A DNA stretch of 64,000 bases from Ignavibacteria bacterium (GTDB taxonomy: Bacteria; Bacteroidota; Ignavibacteria; Tepidaquicellales; Tepidaquicellaceae): contig JADJAH010000003.1 of the NCBI GenBank assembly GCA_016704345.1, positions 186,001-250,000 of the forward strand, in the 5' to 3' direction. The translations under genes and the position numbers were made by a program. This document shows, piece after piece, positions 1-9,270 of this stretch; position 1 is the first letter of the stretch; every line of letters begins with the position of its first letter. The notes beneath the pieces are model-generated. The model did no database searches. It saw only the letters and a program-made list of their open reading frames with translations, and was not told the origin of the DNA.

Positions 1-2
1 AT

Positions 3-155
3 GCCTTTGAGGACGAATGTTTGCAAGCATTTCATTCCCTGGTTATCATCAATGAACTTGGACAAAAATACCTTCATTCTTCCCGCAAGTCAAAGAATGT
101 TATTGTCGATTTTCACCTGGAATTTCTAATCTGTGTTCAGCGGTTTGTATCGTAA
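3..155 (+). CDS. possible 3' end of a gene cut by the window edge
   Basis: A frame is open from the first bases to a TAA at 153-155, about 50 codons, with no internal methionine. It could be the tail of a gene that starts outside the window. A run this short is expected by chance fairly often, and frame 1 is also open for about 42 codons, so the call is weak. I recognise no family in it. Confidence 0.2.
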   Translation, partial: AFEDECLQAFHSLVIINELGQKYLHSSRKSKNVIVDFHLEFLICVQRFVS

Positions 156-254
156 GTGTGAGAAAAATGTTTGATTTTGTGACGAAAGCGAGTTTTTTGT
201 GATTAGATCTGCAGTCTTGGTTTTCATGTTAAACAATCCTAAAGAATCTTATAA

Positions 255-839
255 ATGAATCAAAAGAACATTCTTCCCTACGATGGAGAGTCATATTACT
301 TTGGAAAAGTATTTAACAGTGAGAACTCTTCTCAATATTTTGATCGCCTTATCAGAACTATAAGTTGGAAGAATGATGAGGTCATTATCTTCGGCAAAAG
401 AATCATTACAAAAAGGGAGACTGCCTGGTATGGTGATGATGGATGTGAGTATGTCTATTCGGGGATATCAAGAAAACCAATGCCATGGACAAATGAACTG
501 TCGGAATTAAGAAAGATAGCAGAAGAGTTTTCTGGAAATAAATTCAATTCATGTTTGCTGAATCTTTATCATGATGGGGAAGAAGGAATGTCGTGGCATA
601 GCGATGATGAGAGTTCGCTCGGCAAAGATATTGTGATAGCATCTATTAGCTTTGGCGCGGAAAGGAAATTCGTGTTCAGGCATAAGAAGATAAAGGAAAA
701 TATCAGCATAAATCTTGAAGACGGAAGTCTGCTTGTGATGAAAGGACAAACTCAGTTTAACTGGCACCATGCATTGCCAAAGTCTAAGAAAATAAAACAA
801 CCACGCATAAATCTGACCTTCAGAAGAATTGAGATTTAG
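255..839 (+). CDS. AlkB-like 2-oxoglutarate/Fe(II) dioxygenase
   Basis: Predicted to remove alkyl lesions from nucleic-acid bases oxidatively, using Fe(II), O2 and 2-oxoglutarate. The 194-residue protein has the family's iron-binding HxD motif (HSD, His at about 115) in the context MSWHSDDE, a distal His in NWHHALP at about residue 171, and a C-terminal RINLTFR, the expected 2-oxoglutarate-binding Arg with the RxNxTFR signature. The NLYHDGEEGMSWHSD stretch is typical of the ALKBH2/3-like bacterial group. Length fits a single-domain AlkB protein. The ATG at 255 has no clear Shine-Dalgarno sequence. It stands alone, convergent with the MFS gene. Confident about family, not about substrate. Confidence 0.9.
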   Translation: MNQKNILPYDGESYYFGKVFNSENSSQYFDRLIRTISWKNDEVIIFGKRIITKRETAWYGDDGCEYVYSGISRKPMPWTNELSELRKIAEEFSGNKFNSCLLNLYHDGEEGMSWHSDDESSLGKDIVIASISFGAERKFVFRHKKIKENISINLEDGSLLVMKGQTQFNWHHALPKSKKIKQPRINLTFRRIEI

Positions 840-865
840 CTTGTTTCAATTACTATTCAGTCTGC

Positions 866-2095
866 TCAAGTAACTTCAACATAGTCCAGATCTTTCCCAA
901 AAGTTTCTTCCATGCGGACTGTTGCAATGACTGCTATTGCAAGAGCGATCACTGCTACAATCACAGCGCCGTTAACTATGCCGAGGTATTCGCGGAAGAA
1001 TTGAAATGACAAAGTCATCGGGACGGTAGTTCCGCGGATGATATTGGGAACGGCTGTTGTAACTGTTGCGCGATAGTTGGTGCCGAATTGTTCCGAAGCA
1101 TTCGTTACGAACACCGCCCAGTAGCCGTTTGCAAATCCCAAAGCGCCGCACATAAAATAGAAGAATGTGCTGCCGAAGTGGTTGAAATAAAGATATACTG
1201 TAATGCAAACGAAATTCATGAACAGAAATATCAGTACAACTTTTTTTCTTGATCTCATCACCTGACTCATATATCCGCTCACGAAATCTCCGATGACGAT
1301 TCCTATGTACGTATACATTATTGACTGCGCAGGGTTGATGGGAACATTCAGACCAAATGCTTCTGCAAATTTATCGGAGAAAGTAACAAGCACTCCAACA
1401 ACAAACCATGTTGGCAAGCCAATGAGAATACATTTGGAGAATTTGAAGAATCGTGCTTTGTTAGTAAAGAGTTTGATAAAGTTGCCTTTGGAAACATTCT
1501 TATCTTTTATATTCTTATACATTCCTGACTCATAGACGCTGATCCTCAGTATCAGAAGTGCGAGGCCCATTGCTCCGCCAATGAAATATGAAACGCGCCA
1601 GTCGAACTTGTTGGCAATGAGCGCGGCAACCACTGCGCCCAGCAGCCCGACTGTTGCTACAATTGTAGTTCCCCACCCGCGGGATTCTTTCGGCATAATT
1701 TCGCTAACGAGCGTGATGCCTGCTCCAAGCTCGCCCGCAAGTCCGATGCCGGCAATGAAGCGAAGCATCGCATATGTGGGAACATCTTGCACAAAGCCGT
1801 TTGCAATATTTGCTGCGGAGTAGAGAAATATCGAGCCGAACAGAACAGAGATCCTTCCTTTTTTATCGCCAAGAACTCCCCAGAGTATTCCACCGATGAG
1901 CATTCCTGCCATTTGCCAGTTGAGAAGCATAACGCCGACATCTATCTGATGATCGCCTGTGATACCGAGAGACACGAGCGAAGGTTTTCGCACAACGCTG
2001 AAAAGTATGAGATCATAAACATCCACGAAGTAGCCGAGCGCCGCAACGATGATGATGCCGATTACATTCTTCTTGTCGCTTGAAGGATCTCTCAT
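866..2095 (-). CDS. MFS transporter, metabolite:H+ symporter-like
   Basis: A 409-residue integral membrane protein with the hydrophobic pattern of a 12-helix major facilitator. The helix 2-3 loop carries the MFS motif A signature (GVLGDKKGR, about residues 92-100), followed by an Arg-containing helix 4 (RFIAGIGLAGELGAG) and the PKESRG motif after helix 4, all as in metabolite:H+ symporters. Substrate cannot be read from sequence. The ATG at 2095 is preceded by a leader holding a short heptamer array (2127-2161). It converges with the AlkB-like gene with only 26 bases between stop codons. Confidence 0.85.
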   Translation of the reverse strand: MRDPSSDKKNVIGIIIVAALGYFVDVYDLILFSVVRKPSLVSLGITGDHQIDVGVMLLNWQMAGMLIGGILWGVLGDKKGRISVLFGSIFLYSAANIANGFVQDVPTYAMLRFIAGIGLAGELGAGITLVSEIMPKESRGWGTTIVATVGLLGAVVAALIANKFDWRVSYFIGGAMGLALLILRISVYESGMYKNIKDKNVSKGNFIKLFTNKARFFKFSKCILIGLPTWFVVGVLVTFSDKFAEAFGLNVPINPAQSIMYTYIGIVIGDFVSGYMSQVMRSRKKVVLIFLFMNFVCITVYLYFNHFGSTFFYFMCGALGFANGYWAVFVTNASEQFGTNYRATVTTAVPNIIRGTTVPMTLSFQFFREYLGIVNGAVIVAVIALAIAVIATVRMEETFGKDLDYVEVT

Positions 2096-2126
2096 GGTTA
2101 TGTTAGATTACATAAAAATATATTTT

Positions 2127-2161
2127 CCACTTTCCATTTTCCATTTTCAATTTTCCACTTT
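2127..2161. repeat. heptamer tandem array, 5 units (CCACTTT/CCATTTT/CAATTTT)
   Basis: Five consecutive 7-base units: CCACTTT, CCATTTT, CCATTTT, CAATTTT, CCACTTT. It begins 31 bases upstream of the MFS start codon on the minus strand, so it would lie in that gene's mRNA leader or promoter. Same unit family as at 11960 and 44301. Confidence 0.85.
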
Positions 2162-2446
2162 ACATTCTTTCAGTGTCTTCTTCTGTCCTGTCCGCTTTTT
2201 CAAGGAGAGGGAAGATACTGTTGTTGAATTCGATACCGAACCAGCGATGCGCGGCATCAATATCGAACTGAGGTTGATTTGACATGGAATATTATTTTTT
2301 GGTTTTTGGATTTGCTAATCAAGTGTGTTCCGGCCTGTTGATTCATGAGCCCGATAGATTCTTCAATCTTTTTCACAGTTATCTTAAGGCAATTGCTTCG
2401 CCAATCAACTAAAAATAGCTGCACATTTGGCAAATCTAACTATTCT

Positions 2447-2479
2447 CAATTCTCAATTCTCAATTCTTAATTCTTAATT
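2447..2479. repeat. heptamer tandem array (CAATTCT/TAATTCT)
   Basis: Three CAATTCT units, one TAATTCT and a partial unit. It ends 4 bases from the stop codon of the minus-strand metallopeptidase gene, so it would be the first sequence transcribed after that gene. Confidence 0.8.
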
Positions 2480-2483
2480 GACC

Positions 2484-3189
2484 TCAATACTCCCACTCCC
2501 TATGCCCGGCGGGGAATTTTTCCAGAATATCTTTTTGCGTGCGCCAGCCGGGAAGAAACTTGTCCATAAGAGAATAAAATCTCTTCGTGTGATTCCTCTC
2601 AAGCAAATGCACCATCTCGTGAACGACTATGAATTCAAGACATGCAATCGGTTTCTTGGCAAGATCAAGATTGAGCCATATATGCTGCGTTCTGATGTTG
2701 CATGTGCCCCATCTCGTCTTCATAGATTTTATGCCAAATCCTTTTACTTCAACATTCATTACAGGTTCCCACTTTGGTGATCATCTGTGGAATGGTTTCC
2801 TTCAAGCGCACTCTGTAAAATTTGTCAAGCACCTGCTTCCGTTTTTCTTTGCCTGAATTTGTAGGAACGTGAAGTTCTACTGTGTCTTCAAAAAGCAAGA
2901 CTCTTGACCGCACCCCGGAAGGAAAAATCTTTAGCTGATATTTCTCTCCAAAGAGATAATGAATTTCGCCTGACTCAAATTGTTTCGGAACTGTCCTCGG
3001 CATCAATTTCATTCTTGCCTGATGCTCTCGTATCCAGTCCAGTCGTGACTCAACAAACTTTTCAATTACCCGGTCTTCCATTTTCAGTGGTGCCGATATT
3101 TGTATAAGTCCGTCCGGCGGCTTCACTCTTATGATGATGTTCTTCATGCGCTTCTTCAACACTACCGCATAAATGCCGTCAATCAGCAT
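2484..3189 (-). CDS. YgjP-like (DUF45) zinc metallopeptidase, single-base frameshift
   Basis: Read in two frames, this gives one YgjP/SprT-like metallopeptidase. The upstream part holds the N-terminal beta-rich domain (from MLIDGIYAVVLKK). The downstream part holds KTRWGTCN, the zinc-binding HEMVH helix (VVHEMVHL) and the following His (NHTKRFY). The frames join only if one A is removed from AAA at 2773-2775, restoring ITKWEPVMNVEVKGFG, a normal junction for the family. Repaired length is about 234 residues, as usual. The start at 3189 is chosen for a GAGG six bases upstream; an ATG at 3255 is also possible. Whether the indel is real or a sequencing error cannot be told here. Confidence 0.8.
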
Positions 3190-3490
3190 CATCTGCCTCT
3201 TTATTATTTTCTTCGGCCTTGTTGGCGCAAAGAACTCTCTTAATCTGAATTTCATAGTTGCCAATATGGTAAATTGAGATTCAAATTTCGATTCATGAGG
3301 TTTCTCCCCAATTAAGCAGGGGAGAAACCTCAAGTTCGTTTTTGTGCTGGAATGCAACTTTTTTTGCTCGAGAGAAGGGACAAATTTGCATACCCGTCTT
3401 CACTTTAAATCTGTAATTTCTCATTGACCCCGAAACATCTTATCTAAAAGCTTTTCGTTTCGAATTCATCGGAGTTAATTTAATACTAGT

Positions 3491-5461
3491 ATGAAAATTC
3501 TTCAGATTCTTTTTGTATTACTTGTCTCAATAAACACCGTTTCGTTTTCTAATACTCTCGACAGCGGTCTTGTTGCTTTTTATCCATTCAATGGAAATGC
3601 ATTAGATGAAAGCGGGAACGGGAATCACGGAATAAATAACGGGGCCACACTTTCTTCAGACAGGTTCGGAAGTTCTAACAGGGCATTCTACTTCAATCGC
3701 AACTATATTGAAATTCCAAATTCGCCGAGCCTGCAATCTCCCAGAACTTCAATGTCTCTTGCGTTCTGGATAAACATCTCGCAATGGGATCAAAGCAATG
3801 CAGGATTCATGGCAAAGTCAAACTCAAATACAATCGGGCAATACGGCTCAGTGGCATCCACCGGTCCCAATTACATGCAGTTTGATATCGGAGGGAGTTA
3901 CGTTCGCATTAACAGATACTTTGCACTTAATACATGGTACTTCCTTTGTTTGCGATGGGATGGAGCGGAAGCCAAACTGTATCTCAATGAATCCGTTTAT
4001 GATTCTGTGCCTTACACCGGAACAGTTGCTCCCGATAATTTTCCTCTCACACTTGGCAAGCATTCACCCAGCGGCGTGAGATATCTCATTGGAAAACTGG
4101 ATGATGTGAGGATCTACAACAGGGCATTGCATGATTCCGAGATCGAACAACTTTTTTATGAAGGAAATCTTGATGTGAGGGTTGTGCCGCAGGGATTCTA
4201 TGATCCTTTGACTCAAAGAGCTCGAATGAAAGACACGGTACGAGTTTATTTGCGTGAGCCATACTTTCCATTTACTGTTGTTGATTCTTCGAAGGCGCTT
4301 ATTGATTCTGTTCTGCTCGAAGGAAGTTTCAGAACTTTGGTTGCTCCGGGTTCATATTATATAGTTGTGAAGCACAGAAATTCCATAGAGACATGGAGCA
4401 GCGCTCCGGTTTATATTGAAGCAACTGCAATGAGTTATGATTTCACGTTGTTCGCTGCTCAGGCATACGGCAATAATCTTGTGCTGAACGGAAACAACTA
4501 TTGCATATATGGAGGTGATGTGAATCAGGACGGAATAGTAGATGCCAGCGACGGGAGCATGACTGACAATGATGCGAACAATTTTGTGACAGGTTACGCG
4601 CAAACGGATCTTACAGGAGATAAGTTTGTTGACGGCTCCGATAACACAATTGCAGATAACAACGCTTCAGCGTTTGTAAGCGTGATGACTCCGCTTAGTT
4701 ATCAGCCGCCGTGCAATCTGACGTGCGCAAGATTTTTTACCTGGTCAGGTTTTACCTGGTGTGTTATGACTTCTGACGGAACTAAATGCTATCCCGGTCC
4801 CAATTATTTTTCGTCAAGTTTTGATAACGTATTTGTTGACAGCGCCGGCGATCTGCACATGCGTATTACAAGAAGGAACGGGAAGTTCTACTGCGCCGAG
4901 TTGTTTACTACACAAACAGTGGGATACGGCACTTATACTTTTTACATTGCAAGCCGCGTGAACAATCTTGACAGGAACACCGTGCTTGGGCTATTCACGT
5001 GGAATGACAAGAACTGTGTTACCAATGCCAACAGCGAGCTTGACATAGAATTCACACGATGGGGAGATGCAAACGATCCTGATGTGATCAATTATTCAAT
5101 ACAGCCTACCAATGCGGGACAGGAAACGGACAGGTTTACAAAATGGCCGATGTCATTCAACGGAAACAATACGATTCATTTCATGAACTGGACACCGTCG
5201 CTTGTTACATGGTCAAGTTATGAAGGACACAGCAATCCACCGCCTCCGGGAAATCTCATTTCATCATGGTCATTTGATGATAACAATCTTCCAAAGATCA
5301 AAGAGGAATGTAATTCCAATCCAATCGTCATTCCTTCGCCGGAGAGCAATACACATTTGAGTCTTAATCTTTGGCTCGACAGAGGCAGGTATCCTTCGGA
5401 TGACATGGAAGTTGAAGTGGTGATTCGCAGTATAGAATTTACTGCGATGGGGCAGCAATAA
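3491..5461 (+). CDS. secreted LamG - dockerin-like module - GH16-like multidomain protein
   Basis: A 656-residue secreted protein: signal peptide (about 1-20), a LamG/concanavalin-like jelly roll (about 25-220, from GLVAFYPFNGNALDESGNGN), the window's shared module (about 228-400: beta domain with VVKHRNSIETWS, then GDVNQDGIVDASD and LTGDKFVDGSD), and a C-terminal GH16-like domain. The last has ELDIEF at about residues 516-521, matching the GH16 catalytic ExDxE signature, in NSELDIEFTRWGD. A role in binding and cleaving a beta-glucan-like polysaccharide is inferred. No type IX sorting domain follows. Unlike in the sister proteins, the shared module is internal here. Confidence 0.8.
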   Translation: MKILQILFVLLVSINTVSFSNTLDSGLVAFYPFNGNALDESGNGNHGINNGATLSSDRFGSSNRAFYFNRNYIEIPNSPSLQSPRTSMSLAFWINISQWDQSNAGFMAKSNSNTIGQYGSVASTGPNYMQFDIGGSYVRINRYFALNTWYFLCLRWDGAEAKLYLNESVYDSVPYTGTVAPDNFPLTLGKHSPSGVRYLIGKLDDVRIYNRALHDSEIEQLFYEGNLDVRVVPQGFYDPLTQRARMKDTVRVYLREPYFPFTVVDSSKALIDSVLLEGSFRTLVAPGSYYIVVKHRNSIETWSSAPVYIEATAMSYDFTLFAAQAYGNNLVLNGNNYCIYGGDVNQDGIVDASDGSMTDNDANNFVTGYAQTDLTGDKFVDGSDNTIADNNASAFVSVMTPLSYQPPCNLTCARFFTWSGFTWCVMTSDGTKCYPGPNYFSSSFDNVFVDSAGDLHMRITRRNGKFYCAELFTTQTVGYGTYTFYIASRVNNLDRNTVLGLFTWNDKNCVTNANSELDIEFTRWGDANDPDVINYSIQPTNAGQETDRFTKWPMSFNGNNTIHFMNWTPSLVTWSSYEGHSNPPPPGNLISSWSFDDNNLPKIKEECNSNPIVIPSPESNTHLSLNLWLDRGRYPSDDMEVEVVIRSIEFTAMGQQ

Positions 5462-5589
5462 TTTTTTGACAGCGCTTGTCATTGCAATGCAAGTTCTAAA
5501 GTTCCGGCAAGGAGAATATGCAGAGTGAGGACTTGATTTAACTCTGGCGGGAAATCCGGTTGTAACAGCGCGAAATAGAATTCCTAACT

Positions 5590-6447
5590 TCAGTTTGACT
5601 TAATAATCTCCACCACCATCATCTCATCACTATCGATTGCTTCCATTCCTGAATATCCACCGTACAACGAGTATTTCTCGAAATTATTTGCATTCAGAAT
5701 ATCTCGAATTTCATCTGTATCATAATACTTGATCTTCATTATTTCCGTTTCGACATTTTTCACATTACTATCTACTACATCTTCATAAGTGCATATCACG
5801 GTTTCAATATTTGTACTTCTTTCAAACGTGCTCTTCGTTGACAGCTTTATCTTTGAGCCATCGTCTCTGAAAACTTCTCTGATATCCTCTCCACTCATTT
5901 CAGTAAAACCAGAAGGCTTGCTGATCTCAAAAAGTATTCTGCCTTTTGGCATAAGACTATCAAACATATTCTTTAAACATCTCGACACCATAGAATATTC
6001 TGTGAGCAGTCCAAAAGAACCGGAAGGCAAGAAGACCAATCCATAAACTCTTTCCACTCTCATATCTTCAAGTTTCTGAAAGTACAATTGCGGGTGTAAA
6101 TTTTTTTCGCCGGCTTTAATTCTGCACTTCTCCAGCATGTGCTCAGAGGCATCTATGCCGTCAATGTCAATTCCATTATCAAGCAAGGGAAGAAGAAATC
6201 TTCCGGTCCCGCACATTGGTTCAAGTACGGGTTGAGAACTTAGTTGAATTTGATTCAGATAGTATTCCAGCTCATCACCGGGAGCAAGCGGTTTATCGAG
6301 ATCGTAAAATTCCGTGCAAAGGGACTTGTATGTATCAATCATATATTCGAAAAGTAATTTATTTGTGGCAGTCAATATAAGAAAGTCTGTTATTTCTTTT
6401 TGCTCAATTTTCATGTTATCCATAGGGAGGGTCACGAGCGCTATCAC
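5590..6447 (-). CDS. class I SAM-dependent methyltransferase
   Basis: Rossmann-fold methyltransferase. The SAM-binding motif I is LEPMCGTGRFLLPL, followed by the acidic motif II region IDGIDASEHMLEKC and a motif III-like LVFLPSGSFGLL. Substrate unknown. The open frame gives up to 285 residues, but recognisable family sequence begins near the methionine at 6342 (MIDTYKSLCTEFYDLDKP), so the start may lie there; no Shine-Dalgarno sequence decides it. It is convergent with the GH16-like gene and divergent from the beta-helix protein gene. Confidence 0.8.
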   Translation of the reverse strand: MIALVTLPMDNMKIEQKEITDFLILTATNKLLFEYMIDTYKSLCTEFYDLDKPLAPGDELEYYLNQIQLSSQPVLEPMCGTGRFLLPLLDNGIDIDGIDASEHMLEKCRIKAGEKNLHPQLYFQKLEDMRVERVYGLVFLPSGSFGLLTEYSMVSRCLKNMFDSLMPKGRILFEISKPSGFTEMSGEDIREVFRDDGSKIKLSTKSTFERSTNIETVICTYEDVVDSNVKNVETEIMKIKYYDTDEIRDILNANNFEKYSLYGGYSGMEAIDSDEMMVVEIIKSN

Positions 6448-6764
6448 GGCCTCTGCGGTGAACTGATATTCAGAACGCTGTGTAGAAATTCATCTGTCCT
6501 TGCATGGATTTAATATTCGCATCTCATTCCCGGAACAACAACAGATACAATGACGTGGGCGGACAAACAAACGCCGTATTCTGAAATTCAGACAAATTGC
6601 TTGTGACTGAATCAAGGCGTTGCATTTGTCAAACATTATTCATTCGGCTGCAATCCTTATGCCCGAAAATTTTCGTCAAAAAGTACTCAGTTGATTATTG
6701 AAAAAGCCGGAAGTAGTTTTGAACACACATCTTTTAAGCAACACAACTTAAACAGGAGGACAAC
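6448..6764. promoter_or_regulatory. divergent intergenic region
   Basis: 317 bases between the methyltransferase and the beta-helix gene, which must hold promoters for both. The only firm signal is a strong Shine-Dalgarno AGGAGG six bases before the ATG at 6765, unusual for this window, suggesting efficient translation of the secreted protein. Confidence 0.5.
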
Positions 6765-8933
6765 ATGAAGACCACATATTTGGCTCTGTTCTCCGCTCTG
6801 ATCTTACTTGCGGCAGGTGGCAATTCAATTTCGCAAATCGTAAATGTGATGCCACTGCCAGCAACCTATCCCGATGTCGGCTCAGCTTTCACGGCCATCA
6901 ACGGAGGCTTGCATGGAACAGGCGTGGTTAATGTCACAATTACTGGCAATACTACGGAAGCCGTTCCTGCGGTTCTGAACGGAGGAATATTTTCACAATG
7001 CATAGTTACACCATTTGGAAACATTACAGTAACAGGTAATTTCAATGATGCCGTGATAGTACTCAACGGCGCCGACAGGGTAACGATTGACGGAATCAAT
7101 TCCATGGGTAATTCGCTGACAATAACAAATATGAACGCGGGATTATCACAGGGGTGTATAAGAATGTATAACGGTGCAACTTTTAATACAGTCAGGAATA
7201 CCACCTGTATTGGAGTCGGAGCCGCCAACACTTCAGGCGGAAGAACCGTCAACATCGGACAACCAACCGGAGGAACAGGCGGCAATGACGACAACACCAT
7301 TGAGAACTGCTTGATTAGCGGAGGAAGAAGAGGGATTCAAACATTTGGAACAATTGGCTTGTACACTAACAGCAGAACGATCATAAGAAACAATGAAATT
7401 AAGAATTTCAGTTCGATCGGTATCTTTGCCGGCACAGAGACTCTTGACAACACCATTGAAGGAAACATCCTCTTTTATGATGCTCCTGTATATAACGATC
7501 CTTCCGGTGTAAGAGTGATAAGCGTGCAGGGATGCGGAACACAGAGCATTCTCAGGAACCGGATATACGGAATCAGCGGAACCGTTAAGGGTTACTTCAC
7601 GGGAATACTGACTCTTCCCGTTAAATTCACTTCTCCGCTCATTACGCCGCCAACAACGACGGATGTGATCAATAACATGATTGCTCTTGATAACTGCATA
7701 GATTCCGCAATAAATGTTTACGGAATATACATTGCATCAAATACCACCACCACCAACTACAATTCAAGAGTACTTAACAACAGCGCTTTTGTTGCAGGTT
7801 CATCTGTGACAACTGTGGGTGCGTTGAATGTATGCATAGCGCTTGCACAGAACGGAACACATGGTCCAGAAGTAGTGGAATTCTTCAACAACATTTCGCA
7901 GAATGAAAGAACAGGAGGAGATCCTTCCGCACTTCATGTCGGACAATTAATAAATCTTGGCGCAGGTGTTGGCCTTGCTGCAGACTTCAATGTAGCATAT
8001 TGCGCCGACACATCAGCAAGAGGCTGGGATGCATTGTACAATCAGACATTGTATGAAGGCATCGCAGGGCAAGAGCTATACAAGGATACATTGTGTGCGA
8101 TGAATATGGAGCAGAACACTGCATTCATATATGTAAAATTCCTTAGTCCGATTGATCTGCATCTTTTTCCGTCACAGGTCGGTGCGAACATGGACGCGAT
8201 GATACATCCGGCAGTAACAGTAGATTTTGACGGAGCTTCCCGGGCTGTAACAGGTTCAAATCCGTTCTCTTACAGAGGGGCGGATGAGCTGACGGGTGGG
8301 AAGAAGAGCTATCAGGTCTTATTCAAACTTGAAGAGCCGCAGGCATATCCTAACAGAGTGAGCATTTGCCTGAGAAACGGAACTTCCCCTTACTCAATAG
8401 TTGACTGCGCATACATGAAGGTTAGGCAATGGATAGTCTTCAATCAGGCATCCGTTGTAACACTTAACCTCGGACCAAAGATAATCTCGGCTAATTATTA
8501 TCTTGAAACAGCAACTAAGCATTCGGTCAGGACGCAGAGTGCGACAGCAGTAAGTTTTTTGGGAATGACGGGAGTTTATGATTTCACATCGGCACAGACG
8601 CAATCATTCGGAAACAACTCAGTATTCATCGGCGGCGGCTGGGCATTCTATAACGGCGATGTGAATCAGGATGATTTTGTTGATGCAACTGACGGCTCGC
8701 TTGTTGACAACGACTCATACAATTTCGTAACAGGATGTTATCTTGCAACAGATGTAACAGACGACGGATTTGTAGATGCGTCAGACGGTTCGATAGTTGA
8801 CAACAATTCATCAAATTTTGTCGGAGCTGTCTTGCTTCCGGGAACGGAACCTGTTGATAAGAACAATGCGGACAGAAAATTCACTGCAAGTGCAGGCCGG
8901 AATCTACTGAAGGTAAGTGATTCCGATCAGTGA
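6765..8933 (+). CDS. secreted right-handed beta-helix protein with dockerin-like module
   Basis: 722 residues. A signal peptide (MKTTYLALFSALILLAAG) is followed by about 480 residues of parallel beta-helix type sequence with N-rich turns (NTIEGNIL, NTIENCLI, RIIRNNEI-like repeats), as in pectate-lyase-like surface proteins. The shared module covers about residues 515-691: YPNRVSICLRNGTSPYSIVD, then GDVNQDDFVDATDGS and VTDDGFVDASDGS with DNDSYNFV/DNNSSNFV. A tail of about 30 residues follows. No catalytic residues are evident, so it may bind or scaffold. Start chosen from AGGAGG plus a clean signal peptide. Confidence 0.8.
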   Translation: MKTTYLALFSALILLAAGGNSISQIVNVMPLPATYPDVGSAFTAINGGLHGTGVVNVTITGNTTEAVPAVLNGGIFSQCIVTPFGNITVTGNFNDAVIVLNGADRVTIDGINSMGNSLTITNMNAGLSQGCIRMYNGATFNTVRNTTCIGVGAANTSGGRTVNIGQPTGGTGGNDDNTIENCLISGGRRGIQTFGTIGLYTNSRTIIRNNEIKNFSSIGIFAGTETLDNTIEGNILFYDAPVYNDPSGVRVISVQGCGTQSILRNRIYGISGTVKGYFTGILTLPVKFTSPLITPPTTTDVINNMIALDNCIDSAINVYGIYIASNTTTTNYNSRVLNNSAFVAGSSVTTVGALNVCIALAQNGTHGPEVVEFFNNISQNERTGGDPSALHVGQLINLGAGVGLAADFNVAYCADTSARGWDALYNQTLYEGIAGQELYKDTLCAMNMEQNTAFIYVKFLSPIDLHLFPSQVGANMDAMIHPAVTVDFDGASRAVTGSNPFSYRGADELTGGKKSYQVLFKLEEPQAYPNRVSICLRNGTSPYSIVDCAYMKVRQWIVFNQASVVTLNLGPKIISANYYLETATKHSVRTQSATAVSFLGMTGVYDFTSAQTQSFGNNSVFIGGGWAFYNGDVNQDDFVDATDGSLVDNDSYNFVTGCYLATDVTDDGFVDASDGSIVDNNSSNFVGAVLLPGTEPVDKNNADRKFTASAGRNLLKVSDSDQ

Positions 8934-9076
8934 TGACTTCTTGAACAATATAATGGCAGCGCTCCGGGAATTCGAATCTTATTCCGGGGCGTATGCCCGA
9001 ATTTCAATTTTCTGTGCAAACAGGCAAAAGTGGTTTGCAATACAACGGCGTATTGCTTACTTTTGTAACGATTTTG

Positions 9077-9150
9077 CGGAGCGTAGCGTAGCCCGGTATC
9101 GCGCCAGTTTTGGGAACTGGAGGTCGCTGGTTCGAATCCAGCCGTTCCGA
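9077..9150 (+). tRNA. tRNA-Pro (anticodon UGG)
   Basis: Complete cloverleaf. The acceptor stem CGGAGCG pairs with CGTTCCG with one G-U pair, and the discriminator base is A. The anticodon arm is CCAGT-TTTGGGA-ACTGG with anticodon TGG, and the T arm is GCTGG-TTCGAAT-CCAGC. CCA is not encoded. U33 and purine 37 are present. It is followed by an intrinsic terminator at 9224-9260. Confidence 0.95.
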
Positions 9151-9223
9151 CTTACTAAAAAAATTTTGAGACCCTTGTGCGGAATCGTTCGGAGTGTGAA
9201 CGGAATTTCTCACATGATTTGCC

Positions 9224-9260
9224 AAAGCCCCTGGATATGGTTCAGGGGCTTTATTTTTTT
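9224..9260 (+). terminator. intrinsic terminator after tRNA-Pro
   Basis: Perfect 10-base stem AAAGCCCCTG / CAGGGGCTTT around a 9-base loop, followed by ATTTTTTT. It separates the tRNA from pyrD, whose start codon lies 10 bases downstream. Confidence 0.9.
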
Positions 9261-9270
9261 ATAAAGGAAA

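Larger units (their letters stand above)
2096..2483. other. intergenic region with two heptamer arrays
   Basis: No convincing gene. The stretch holds two short 7-base tandem arrays, one in the leader of the MFS gene and one abutting the 3' end of the metallopeptidase gene. The remaining sequence shows no clear hairpin or coding signal. Confidence 0.6.

Noticed and set aside
866..2083. Several plus-strand frames of 78-98 codons inside the MFS gene
   Set aside because: Antisense shadows of a well-conserved transporter.
8917..9264. Open frames of 73-115 codons across the tRNA-Pro region
   Set aside because: They run through a complete tRNA and its terminator and resemble no protein.
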